From Pseudomonadota bacterium (GTDB lineage: Bacteria > Pseudomonadota > Alphaproteobacteria > Acetobacterales > Acetobacteraceae), in NCBI GenBank assembly GCA_021851785.1, contig JAJZBV010000001.1:206325-270324 (forward strand): 64,000 nt of DNA, read 5' to 3'. Shown piece by piece: positions 19,307 to 28,591 of this stretch; position 1 is the first letter of the stretch; every line of letters begins with the position of its first letter. A program made the translations under genes and the position numbers. The notes beneath the pieces are model-generated. The model worked only from the letters and a program-made list of their open reading frames with translations, searched no databases and was not told the origin of the DNA.

Positions 19307-21049
19307 CTACTTCGAAAGGCTATAGACGACCAGCGCGCCGTCATCGCGCGGCATGCTTTTATAGACGCCGCCGAAGGTCGGGGCGTAGTCATCGCTCGCC
19401 ATGCCGCCGAAGCCGGCGACGACGGCGACATATTGCTTGCCATGCGCGGCGTAGCTGATGATGCCGCCCTGATGGCCGGTGCCATCGCCGTGGTTCCACA
19501 ATTCCTTGCCGGTCGTCGCGTCATAGGCGTGAACGGTGCCGCGGGTATCGGGGACGAAAACGAGATCGCCGCCGGTGGAGAGGACGCTGGCGAGCGGCGG
19601 CTCGGGGAAGCGAACTTCCCATTTGGTCTGCCCGGTGATCGGATCGCGGGCATCGAGATGGCCGTAGATCGGGCCGCTGGGCGGCGGCGCGATGGTGAAA
19701 TTGGCGCCGATATTGAGCTGCACCTGCGGCTCGGTCACTGGCGTCGTCTTCACGATATCGAGATGCATGCACCATTCATTGCCGATCTTGTAGTAGAGCC
19801 CGGTCTTCGGGTCATAGGAGCCCGAATTCCAGCTCACCCCGCCGGAAATATGCGGGCAGAGCAATTCGGCCTGCTTGCCGGCGGTCATGTCACGCCGGCC
19901 GATCAGTTCGCCGGTCTTGGGATCGATCGATTTCACGTAGTTGATGTTGTGCGAGATCGGCCAGACGTTTTTCACGTTGGCGCTGCGGTCATAGACGAAA
20001 ATATAGCCGCCCTTGTTGGGATGGACGACGTATTTCTGACCGCCGCGGTCGATCATCAGGAATTCGCCGACGGCGCTGTCGAAATCCCACACGTCGTGGG
20101 GATTTTCCTGGTGGAAGAATTTCAGCTTGCCGGTCGCGGCGTCGAGGCCGAGCACCGAGCTGATATAGAGATTGGTGCCAGGACGGGCGCCGGTGTGCAT
20201 CCAATCGGGGCCGGACCAGTCATAGAGCGGCGCGCCGTTGGAGGTGCCCCACCAGATGGTGTTGGTTTCGGCGTCATAGCCACCCGGCATCCAGCCGCCG
20301 CCGCCGCCGACCCGCCAGGAATCATTGCCCCAGGTCTTCTTGGTCTCCTCGGTCGGGGCGATGGTATTGAAATCCCAGCGCGGCTTGCCGGTTGTCGCGT
20401 CGACCGCGTAGATCTTGCCGCGCACCGGCCACTCGCCGCCTTGCGAGCCGATCACCACCTCGCCATTGACATAGAGCGGCGCGCCGGTGAAGCCGATGGT
20501 GAGCTTCTGGCTGTCGATCAGCTTGGTATCCCAAACCGGCTTGCCGGTTTTCATGTCGAGGGCGATCAGCCGGCCATCGACGGTGCCGACGAACACCTTG
20601 CCCTCGCCCAGCGCGACGCCGCGGTTATAGGGCGAATGGGTCTGGCGGGCGACCAGCGCGTCGTCGAGTTCGGGGAAATAGGACCACAGAACCTGCCCGC
20701 TCGCCCCGTCGATCGCGAACACCCGGCTATAGGAGCCCGAGTAGTAAAGAATGCCGTCGGCGACCAGCGGCATGGATTGCAGGCCGCGTGTCGAATGGCC
20801 GGGAATGTGGATCCAGGCGACCGAAAGATCCTTGACGTTCTTGGCATTGATCTGGGTCAACCCGCTATAGTGATAGGAGTTGTAGGATCCGTGGTAGGTG
20901 AGCCAGTCATTGGGGTTATTGGCTTCGATACGCTTGCTGTCGATCGTCTGCGCCATCGCGGTCGAGGCGGCCAATGCCGTCCCCATCGCGACGGCGAGCG
21001 AGAGCGCGGTCTTGCGCTGTTTTCCGTTCATCGAGACTTCCTCCCTCAT
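19307..21049 (-). CDS. PQQ-dependent methanol/ethanol-family dehydrogenase with D-x-D motif
   Basis: Beta-propeller tryptophan docking repeats; NPHDVWDFDSAVGEF; signal peptide. Confidence 0.92.
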   Translation of the reverse strand: MREEVSMNGKQRKTALSLAVAMGTALAASTAMAQTIDSKRIEANNPNDWLTYHGSYNSYHYSGLTQINAKNVKDLSVAWIHIPGHSTRGLQSMPLVADGILYYSGSYSRVFAIDGASGQVLWSYFPELDDALVARQTHSPYNRGVALGEGKVFVGTVDGRLIALDMKTGKPVWDTKLIDSQKLTIGFTGAPLYVNGEVVIGSQGGEWPVRGKIYAVDATTGKPRWDFNTIAPTEETKKTWGNDSWRVGGGGGWMPGGYDAETNTIWWGTSNGAPLYDWSGPDWMHTGARPGTNLYISSVLGLDAATGKLKFFHQENPHDVWDFDSAVGEFLMIDRGGQKYVVHPNKGGYIFVYDRSANVKNVWPISHNINYVKSIDPKTGELIGRRDMTAGKQAELLCPHISGGVSWNSGSYDPKTGLYYKIGNEWCMHLDIVKTTPVTEPQVQLNIGANFTIAPPPSGPIYGHLDARDPITGQTKWEVRFPEPPLASVLSTGGDLVFVPDTRGTVHAYDATTGKELWNHGDGTGHQGGIISYAAHGKQYVAVVAGFGGMASDDYAPTFGGVYKSMPRDDGALVVYSLSK

Positions 21050-21109
21050 CGGTTAAAAACGTAACGCAGAACTTTTTCCGTTTCCGCGCCAAACATGCCT
21101 GATATCCGT

Positions 21110-21138
21110 GGACGTGATCAATAGCGCGCGGACGTGAT
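21110..21138. promoter_or_regulatory. Direct repeat GGACGTGAT x2, 20 bp apart, upstream of PQQ dehydrogenase
   Basis: Exact 9-mers at 21110-21118 and 21130-21138. Confidence 0.4.
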
Positions 21139-21241
21139 GGCCGCTTGCCGAACCATCTCCCCATCGCCGCGCGCAAAGCAAGCCTGAGCGCTGGGTCGGA
21201 GGTTGATCGCCGTGGTATATAACACGACCATGTGATCCCTG

Positions 21242-21877
21242 TCACGGGGGAGAGATTAAAGCAGCTCCGTCCGTGGTTTCGCCGAGCCAGTCCTGCCGCA
21301 GATGCTGGCGGAGGAAGCCGAGAAGAGGCAATAGCGGCAGGCCGAGGACGCTGAAATAATCGCCCTCGACGGCCTCGAACAATTGCGCCCCCGGTCCTTC
21401 GAGACGATAGGCGCCGACCGAGGACAATACCCGCGTGCCTTCCACGGCGAGATAGGCCGCGATCGCCGCCTCCGGGAGCGGGCGCATACGAAGGCGCGGC
21501 CGCGCGACGTGGCGCCACAGCACGGCGCCGCCGCGCCAGCAGACGACCGCGCTCACCAGCTCATGCCACCCCCCGGCGAGGCGGCGCAACTGCGCGCCGG
21601 CGGCGGCGAGATCCTCGGGTTTGTCGAACCATTCCTGGTTCTGGACCAGGATCTGATCGGCGCCGATCACCAGCGCCTCGGGTCTCGTTCGTGCCGCCCG
21701 CCGCACCTTCATCTCGGCCAGCAGCAGCGCGGTCTCGGCGGCATCGCCGTTCTCGGCCCGCGCCGCCGCCTTGATCGCCGCCTCGTCGATCGCCGCCGGC
21801 ACCGCGATGACGGAAAGCCCGGCGCCCGCAAGCAAGGCAAGACGGATCGCCGAGCCACTGGCGAGAACCAGCGTCAC
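21242..21877 (-). CDS. maf: Maf-family nucleotide pyrophosphatase
   Basis: [54 protein letters not shown]. Confidence 0.94.
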   Translation of the reverse strand: MTLVLASGSAIRLALLAGAGLSVIAVPAAIDEAAIKAAARAENGDAAETALLLAEMKVRRAARTRPEALVIGADQILVQNQEWFDKPEDLAAAGAQLRRLAGGWHELVSAVVCWRGGAVLWRHVARPRLRMRPLPEAAIAAYLAVEGTRVLSSVGAYRLEGPGAQLFEAVEGDYFSVLGLPLLPLLGFLRQHLRQDWLGETTDGAALISPP

Positions 21878-22758
21878 TTCGCGCCGCCGGTTGCGGCTTC
21901 CTCGCCGCTCTCGGCGGGTTTACGCGGCCGGCGGGCGTGCCATTCCTCCATGCGCTGCAACACCGCCGCCGCCGTCTCCTCGATCGAACGGCGGGTGACA
22001 TCGATCACCGGCCAGCCTTGCCGGGCGCAGAGCCGCCGCGCCCACAGCAGCTCCGTCTTCACCGCCCCCTCGTCGACATATTCGGTCGCATCATGCCGGG
22101 CCAGACCCGGGGCGCCGATCAGACGCAGGCGATGCCGCCTGATCTCGATCAGGGCCTGCGCCTCGATGGTCAGCCCGATGATCGGGCAGGACAAATCCTT
22201 CAGCACCGGCGGCACCGGCAGATTGGGGACGAGCGGCACGTTCGCCGCCTTGACGCCGCGATTGGCGAGATAGAAGGCGGTCGGCGTCTTCGAGCTGCGC
22301 GACACACCGACGAGACAGACATCCGCCTCGACGATGCCGGCCTCGGCCTGGCCGTCGTCATGGGCGAGAACATAATGCATGGCATCGATGCGGCGAAAAT
22401 AATCGGCGTCCAGAACATATTGCCGCCCCGGCCGCGCCGTCGCCACCTCGCCGATCTGCTCCTGCAGCACGGCGATCACCGGATCGAGAACATTGACCAC
22501 GCTGACCCCCAGGCGCTCGCAAAACACCTCCAGTTCATGGCGGAGCGCGCGATCGACCAGCGTCGACAGGATCGGCCCCGGCTCGGACTCGATCCCCTCC
22601 AAGACGCGGTGCAATTGCAGACGCGAGCGGATCAGCGACCAGCGATGATAGACGATCGCGACATGCTCGAACTGGGCGACCGTCGCCCGGGCGACGGAGT
22701 TGAGGGTCTCGCCGGTGGCGTCCGAGACGAGATGGAGGTTCATGCGCTGGTTGGTCAT
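21874..22758 (-). CDS. ppsR: Pyruvate,water dikinase / PPDK regulatory protein (DUF299)
   Basis: [46 protein letters not shown]. Confidence 0.93.
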   Translation of the reverse strand: MTNQRMNLHLVSDATGETLNSVARATVAQFEHVAIVYHRWSLIRSRLQLHRVLEGIESEPGPILSTLVDRALRHELEVFCERLGVSVVNVLDPVIAVLQEQIGEVATARPGRQYVLDADYFRRIDAMHYVLAHDDGQAEAGIVEADVCLVGVSRSSKTPTAFYLANRGVKAANVPLVPNLPVPPVLKDLSCPIIGLTIEAQALIEIRRHRLRLIGAPGLARHDATEYVDEGAVKTELLWARRLCARQGWPVIDVTRRSIEETAAAVLQRMEEWHARRPRKPAESGEEAATGGAK

Positions 22759-22764
22759 GGGAGC

Positions 22765-23067
22765 GAGGATAGCGGGGATAAGCGGGAAAAACATCCGCCT
22801 CGGTTGGCGTGCCTGTGAACAGCGGGGATAAATGCACACGGCCAGGGACGCTGTGCAAACCCGCCGTGAATTTTTTATCCCGCTCCGGATGGATGAAAAA
22901 TAATATTATTTTTCAACGAATTAAAAATCCGCTCTGCTGTGGACAAGACCGCGAGGAAGAGCGGCTCTGGTGGGTACCCCGTCATCCACAGGGTTCATCT
23001 AACCCCCATATTTTCTTTTATCTCTCTTCTCTTTAAGGGAAGAGCGAAGTGATGAGAGGATGGCAGT
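22765..23067. other. Putative chromosomal replication origin (oriC)
   Basis: ppsR(RP001)-hemE intergenic; AT-rich core; 22-bp palindrome; DnaA-box-like sites 22938-22946 and 22982-22990; divergent flanking genes. Confidence 0.65.
22894..22915. repeat. Perfect 22-bp AT palindrome in candidate oriC
   Basis: TGAAAAATAATATTATTTTTCA. Confidence 0.95.
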
Positions 23068-24102
23068 GTGGCGAAGAAGCTGGTCTCGGTCCTGCGTGGG
23101 ACACCGTCCTGGCCGCCGCCGCTCTGGCTGATGCGTCAGGCCGGACGGTACCTTCCGGAATATCGCGCCCTTCGTGCCCGCGCCGGTGACTTCATCACGC
23201 TCTGCACGACGCCGGATCTCGCCGTCGAGGCGACCCTCCAGCCGGTGCGGCGGTTCGGCATGGATGGCGCCATCCTGTTCAGCGACATCCTGATCCTGCC
23301 CTGGGCGCTCGGCTATGGGCTTCGTTTTGCCGAGGGCGAGGGGCCGGTGCTGCCGCGCTTGCAGCCCGAGGACATCGCCCGCCTCGATCTCGACCGGCTT
23401 GAGCCCGCGCTCGCGCCGGTGCAGGAGGCGATCGCGCGCCTTCGCGTCGGGCTGGATGGCGATGCGGCGCTGATCGGTTTCGCCGGGGCGCCGTTCACCG
23501 TCGCCTGTTACATGATCGAGGGCGGCGGGTCGAAGGATCACGCGCGAACGCGCGCCATGGCTTATCGTCAGCCGCGGGATTTCGAGCATTTGCTCGCGGT
23601 GCTGACCGAGGCGACGATCACGAGCTTGAGCCTCCAGATCGCCGCCGGCGCGGAAGCGGTGATGCTGTTCGATAGCTGGGCCGGTGTTCTCTCGCCGAGC
23701 CTGTTCCGCCGGTTCGTGGCCAACCCGGCGGCGCGGATCAAAGCCGCCCTTGGCGAGCGTTTTCCGGAGATTCCGGTGATCGGGTTTCCGCGTCTCGCCG
23801 GCGGGCTGCTCGGGGTCTATGCCGAAATCAGCGGTGTCGACGCGGTCGGGATGGATACCGCGACCGATCCCGCGCTCACCGCCGCCCTGGTCGCGGCGCC
23901 GGTCGCGCTGCAAGGCAATCTCGACCCGGTGGCGCTGCTCGCCGGAGGGGCTGCGATGACGGCGGAGGTCGCGCGTATCCTCGGCGCGCTGCGCGGGCGC
24001 GCCCATGTCTTCAATCTCGGCCATGGTATCCTGCCGGAAACGCCGCCGGCCCATGTCGCCGAACTCATCGCCCTGGTGCGTGGCGCCGGCGAGGCCGCTT
24101 GA
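23068..24102 (+). CDS. hemE: Uroporphyrinogen decarboxylase
   Basis: PPPLWLMRQAGRYLPEYRALRA; GTG start. Confidence 0.96.
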   Translation: MAKKLVSVLRGTPSWPPPLWLMRQAGRYLPEYRALRARAGDFITLCTTPDLAVEATLQPVRRFGMDGAILFSDILILPWALGYGLRFAEGEGPVLPRLQPEDIARLDLDRLEPALAPVQEAIARLRVGLDGDAALIGFAGAPFTVACYMIEGGGSKDHARTRAMAYRQPRDFEHLLAVLTEATITSLSLQIAAGAEAVMLFDSWAGVLSPSLFRRFVANPAARIKAALGERFPEIPVIGFPRLAGGLLGVYAEISGVDAVGMDTATDPALTAALVAAPVALQGNLDPVALLAGGAAMTAEVARILGALRGRAHVFNLGHGILPETPPAHVAELIALVRGAGEAA

Positions 24103-24134
24103 CGTTGTCCGGCGCGGCATTACCTGAGCGCGGC

Positions 24135-25208
24135 ATGTCCGATGCCAGCGCCTTTCCTCGCACCGCCCCCCGCACCGCTATCGTCCTGTTCAATCTCGGC
24201 GGGCCCGACCGGCCGGAGGCGATCCGGCCGTTTTTGAAAAATCTCTTCACCGATCCCGCGATCCTCCGCGTCCCTTTTTTTATTCGCCCGTTTCTCGCCC
24301 GCTGGATCGCGCGGGCACGGCTCGCGCCGGCGCGCGCGAACTACGCGCTCCTCGGCGGCAAATCGCCGCTTCTGGAGCTGACCGAAGGTCAGGCGGCGGC
24401 ACTTCAGGGGCAGTTTCCAGACCCGGCGCGGGTGTTCATCGCCATGCGCTACTGGCATCCGTTCAGCGCCGAGACCGCCCGCCTCGTTGCCGCCTGGAAG
24501 CCGGATCGGGTGCTGCTCCTCCCGCTCTATCCGCAATTTTCCACGACCACCACGGCAAGCTCGCTCGCCGCCTGGCGCGAGGCGGCGGCGCGCGAAGGGT
24601 TGGCCGCGCCGGTGACCACGCTCTGCTGCTGGCCGGACGACCCGGGCTATATCGCCGCGACCGCCGCCTTGGTCCGAAAAACGCTGGCCGAGGCGCGCGC
24701 CCGGCTCGCGCCGGCGACGCCGCTTCGTCTGCTATTTTCGGCGCATGGCCTGCCGGCAGTGATCATCGCCGGTGGCGATCCCTATCAGGCCGAGGTGGAG
24801 GCGACGGCAAGCGCCGTCGTGGCCTCTCTCGGTGAGTCCGATCTCGACTGGCGGGTCTGCTATCAATCTCGCGCCACGCCGCAAAAATGGCTGGAGCCGA
24901 GCACCGAGGCCGAGATCGCGCGCGCCGGACGCGACGGCGTCGCTCTCGTCGTCGCGCCGATCGCCTTCGTCTCGGATCATTCCGAGACCCTGGTCGAACT
25001 CGATATCGACTATGCCGAGGTCGCGAAAAACCATCATGTGCCGGGGTATTTCCGCGTCCCGGCGCAAAACGACGACCCCGGCTTCATCGCCGCCCTCGCA
25101 GGCCTCGCGCGCCGGGCGCTGGCGCGGGGCCCGGGGCTATGCAGCCATCAGGGCGGCCGGGTCTGCGCCCGCGCCCATCGCGGCTGCCCCTTCGGAGACC
25201 GTTCATGA
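24135..25208 (+). CDS. hemH: Ferrochelatase
   Basis: VLFNLGGPDRPEAIRPFLKNLFTDP; LLFSAHGLP. Confidence 0.95.
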   Translation: MSDASAFPRTAPRTAIVLFNLGGPDRPEAIRPFLKNLFTDPAILRVPFFIRPFLARWIARARLAPARANYALLGGKSPLLELTEGQAAALQGQFPDPARVFIAMRYWHPFSAETARLVAAWKPDRVLLLPLYPQFSTTTTASSLAAWREAAAREGLAAPVTTLCCWPDDPGYIAATAALVRKTLAEARARLAPATPLRLLFSAHGLPAVIIAGGDPYQAEVEATASAVVASLGESDLDWRVCYQSRATPQKWLEPSTEAEIARAGRDGVALVVAPIAFVSDHSETLVELDIDYAEVAKNHHVPGYFRVPAQNDDPGFIAALAGLARRALARGPGLCSHQGGRVCARAHRGCPFGDRS

Positions 25209-25654
25209 CGCTCGGGTTTCTTGCGCCGTTCTATCACTGGATCAAGGCGTTCCACGTGATGTCGGTGATCGCCTGGATGGCCGGGATGTTCTATCTGCCG
25301 CGGCTCTATGTCTATCATTGCGCGGCTTCCCCGGGATCGGCGGCCTCCGAACAGTTCAAGGTGATGGAGCGGCGGCTCCTGAAACAGATCATCAACCCGG
25401 CGATGATCGCGACCTGGAGTTTCGGCATTCTTCTCGTGCTCACCCCGGGCGTGATCGACTGGCATGCCGGCTGGTGGCACGTGAAACTGCTCGCGGTGCT
25501 GCTGCTGTCGGGGTTTCATGGCGCGCTGTCACGCTGGCGGCGGGATTTCCTCGCGGACCGCAATCGCCATAGCGCCAAATTCTATCGGATCGCCAATGAG
25601 ATTCCGACGGTTCTGATGATGATCGTGGTGATCATGGTCATCGTCCGGCCGTAA
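25205..25654 (+). CDS. hemJ: Protoporphyrinogen oxidase HemJ
   Basis: YHWIKAFHVMSVIAWMAGMFYLPRLYVYH; 149 aa, 4 TM; start overlaps hemH stop. Confidence 0.93.
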   Translation: MTLGFLAPFYHWIKAFHVMSVIAWMAGMFYLPRLYVYHCAASPGSAASEQFKVMERRLLKQIINPAMIATWSFGILLVLTPGVIDWHAGWWHVKLLAVLLLSGFHGALSRWRRDFLADRNRHSAKFYRIANEIPTVLMMIVVIMVIVRP

Positions 25655-25726
25655 GCGGCGGCGCGGGGACCGGATCTCGCTTTATTTTGTTGTGCCGGGC
25701 TTTGCCCAGCGCGGGCCGGCGGTGGC

Positions 25727-26581
25727 ATGCTGGGCGGAAAGGGGACCGGGGCGAAAAGGAGACTGGACGGGATGGTTTTGCGGCGACGGGAATTGATCAT
25801 GCTGGGCGCGGGGCTGGTGGCGCCGGCCCCGGTTTTCGCCGCGACCGCCGCCAAGACCGCGCCGGCCCCACCGCCGGGCGCCGATCTGCCGGTGCCGGCC
25901 AGCGGCGGTCTCCGCTTTCGCATCATGCGCAACGGCAATGTCATCGGCACCCATGGCCTGACTTTCACCCAGAAAGGCCGCACCGATCAGCCGCCGCCCG
26001 CCGCCGCGTCTTCCCCTGGGGGCGCCAAGCCCGCTCCCACGCCCGCGAAGCCGCCGCCGGTGCTCGGCCCGCTCACCGTTAAGGTGGTCATCGATATCGC
26101 GGTCAAGCTCGGGCCGATCCCGCTCTACCGCTACAACAACGAGAGCACCGAGATCTGGGACGGCGACATTTTGTCCAGCTTCAACTCGAAAACCAACGAT
26201 AACGGGGTCCACACCAAGGTCATGGCGCATCACGACGGCGGCAAGCTGTGGGTCGAGACGATCAAGGAGAAATACGCCGCCCCCGAGGGCGCGATCGTCA
26301 CCACCTACTGGAATCCGCGAACCCTGAGCGCGCTGCTGATCGACAATATCGACGGCAAGCTGCTCCACGCCAAGATTGCCCAACTCGGCCCGGAAACCAT
26401 CCCGGCGGCCAATGGCGATCGCATCGAGGCGATGCATTACGCCGCGAGCGGCGACCTCAACGTCCATCTCTGGTATGCTGAGGACAAGCCCAAACCCGGC
26501 GAGACGCCGGCGCCGAAACACTGGGTCGGCCTCGCCCTGACCGGCTCGGACGGCTCGCACATCACCTATGAGATGCTCTAG
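25727..26581 (+). CDS. DUF6134-like secreted/exported protein
   Basis: Tat-like leader (RRRELIMLGAGLVAPAP), beta-rich domain (FRIMRNGNVIGTHGLTF). Confidence 0.65.
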   Translation: MLGGKGTGAKRRLDGMVLRRRELIMLGAGLVAPAPVFAATAAKTAPAPPPGADLPVPASGGLRFRIMRNGNVIGTHGLTFTQKGRTDQPPPAAASSPGGAKPAPTPAKPPPVLGPLTVKVVIDIAVKLGPIPLYRYNNESTEIWDGDILSSFNSKTNDNGVHTKVMAHHDGGKLWVETIKEKYAAPEGAIVTTYWNPRTLSALLIDNIDGKLLHAKIAQLGPETIPAANGDRIEAMHYAASGDLNVHLWYAEDKPKPGETPAPKHWVGLALTGSDGSHITYEML

Positions 26582-27370
26582 ATGGCCGATCGGGCGCCGC
26601 GGCCGGCACGGCCGGAAGACGGGATCGCCTGGATCACCGGTGCCTCGTCGGGGATCGGGTGGGAACTCGCGCGGCGGCTGCTCGACGAGGGCTGGACGGT
26701 CGCGCTGACCGCCCGGCGCGAGGCGGAATTGCAGGCGCTGGCGCATCGTTATCCCGCCGATCGTGCCCTCGTCATCGCCGCCGATGTCACCGACACCGCC
26801 GCCATGGCCGCGGCACAGGCCCGGATCGAGGCCGAAACCGGCCGGCCGGTCGCGCTCGCGATCGCCAATGCCGGCGCCGGGGCGCGCATGGGGATGGCGG
26901 ATTTCGACGCCGCCCTCTTCCGCCGCCTGATCGAGGTGAACGTGCTCGGCGCCGCCAATATGCTCGCCGCCGTCCTCCCCGGGATGCGGGCGCGTCAATG
27001 CGGCCAGATCGCCGTCGTCGCGTCCGTCGCCGGCTATCTCGGCCTCCCGCGGGCCAGCGCCTATGGCGCGAGCAAGGCGGCGCTCATTCATATGGCGAGT
27101 TCGCTCCGCTTCGAGGGAAGGCAAACCGGCATTCTGGTTCAGGTGATCAATCCCGGCTTCGTCGCGACCCCGATGACGGCGGCGAATTCGGCGCCGAAGC
27201 CGTTCCTGCTCAGCACCGAGGCGGCGGCGGCGCGGATTCAGCGCGGGCTCGCCGGCACCGGCTTCGAGATCGCCTTTCCGGGGCCGATCGTCTGGCTGCT
27301 GAAAGCGGCGCGTCTCTTGCCCTGGCGGCTATTTTTCGCGCTCGGCGGCCTCGCCCGAAGGCGGGGGTGA
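26582..27370 (+). CDS. SDR family NAD(P)-dependent oxidoreductase
   Basis: WITGASSGIGWELARRL; YGASKAAL. Confidence 0.93.
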   Translation: MADRAPRPARPEDGIAWITGASSGIGWELARRLLDEGWTVALTARREAELQALAHRYPADRALVIAADVTDTAAMAAAQARIEAETGRPVALAIANAGAGARMGMADFDAALFRRLIEVNVLGAANMLAAVLPGMRARQCGQIAVVASVAGYLGLPRASAYGASKAALIHMASSLRFEGRQTGILVQVINPGFVATPMTAANSAPKPFLLSTEAAAARIQRGLAGTGFEIAFPGPIVWLLKAARLLPWRLFFALGGLARRRG

Positions 27371-28591
27371 CGCGACCCTCGCGAAGTGAGCGGCGATGCG
27401 CTCGGCGAGCTTGCCGGCGACCTCCTCCTTGCCCATGCGTGGCCAGGCCTCCGCGCCGTCGCCGGTGATCAGCAGCACCGCGTTCTCGGCGCCGCCCATG
27501 ATGCCGGTCGCCGGCGAGACGTCGTTGGCGACGATCCAGTCACAGCCCTTGCGCTGACGTTTGGCGCTGGCGTTCTCGGTGAGATGCTCGGTCTCGGCGG
27601 CAAACCCGATGACCAGGCGCGGCCGCCGCGGCCCGGGGGCGGCGATCTCGGCGAGGATGTCGGGGTTGGCGACGAGTTCGAGGATGGGCGGCGCGCCGGA
27701 CGCGGTTTTCTTGATTTTCTCGCCGCCGGCCTGGGCGACACGCCAATCCGCGACCGCCGCCGCGAAGACCGCGATGTCGGCCGGCAGCGCCGCGAGCGTC
27801 GCTTCCCGCATTTCGGCCGCGGTCTCGACATGGCGGACGGTGATCCCGGGCGGATCGGGGAGGGTGACCGGACCGCTCACCAGCGTCACCCGCGCGCCGA
27901 GCGCGGCGAGGGCGGCGGCGATGGCGTGGCCTTGGCGGCCGGAGCTGCGATTGGCGATATAGCGCACCGGGTCGATCGGCTCCTGCGTCGGCCCGCTGGT
28001 GACGATGGCGTGGCGCCCAGTGAGCGGCCCAGTGAGCGGGCCTTCGGGCGCGAGCAAGGCGGCGATCGCGGCCAATATCGCCGCCGGCTCGGCGAGACGC
28101 CCGGGGCCGAATTCGTGGCACGCCATCTCGCCCACCTCCGGCCCGACGACGAACACGCCGCGCGCGCGGAGGCTCGCCAGGTTCGCGACCGTCGCCGGGT
28201 GCTGCCACATGCGCACATTCATCGCCGGCGCGACCAGCGCCTTCTTGTCGGTCGCGAGCAGCAGGGTGGTTGCGAGATCGTCGGCGAGACCGGCCGCCAT
28301 CCGCGCCAGGATATGGGCGGTCGCCGGGGCGACGACCACGAGATCGGCGGCGCGCGAGAGCTGGATATGGCCGATCTCGGCCTCGTCGGTGAGCGAAAAG
28401 AGATCTTGAAAAACGGCGTTTTCGGCCAGGGTCTGGACGGCGAGGGGGGTTATGAATTCCGCCCCGGCGCGCGTTAAAACCGGAGTCACCGCGCAGCCCG
28501 CGGCGCGTAGCAGGCGGATCAGTTCCAAAGCCTTATAGGCGGCGATGCCGCCCGAGATGATCAGCAGAACCCGTTTGCCGGCGAGCGTCAT
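27329..28591 (-). CDS. coaBC: Phosphopantothenoylcysteine decarboxylase / phosphopantothenate-cysteine ligase
   Basis: GKRVLLIISGGIAAYKALELIRLL; PAMNVRMWQHPAT; SGPTQEPIDPVRYIANRSSGRQG. Confidence 0.95.
   Translation of the reverse strand: MTLAGKRVLLIISGGIAAYKALELIRLLRAAGCAVTPVLTRAGAEFITPLAVQTLAENAVFQDLFSLTDEAEIGHIQLSRAADLVVVAPATAHILARMAAGLADDLATTLLLATDKKALVAPAMNVRMWQHPATVANLASLRARGVFVVGPEVGEMACHEFGPGRLAEPAAILAAIAALLAPEGPLTGPLTGRHAIVTSGPTQEPIDPVRYIANRSSGRQGHAIAAALAALGARVTLVSGPVTLPDPPGITVRHVETAAEMREATLAALPADIAVFAAAVADWRVAQAGGEKIKKTASGAPPILELVANPDILAEIAAPGPRRPRLVIGFAAETEHLTENASAKRQRKGCDWIVANDVSPATGIMGGAENAVLLITGDGAEAWPRMGKEEVAGKLAERIAAHFARVASPPPSGEAAEREK

Noticed and set aside
28015-28040. 12-bp tandem duplication in coaBC (GPLTGPLTG)
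   Set aside because: Small in-frame repeat in a variable linker; likely neutral slippage.
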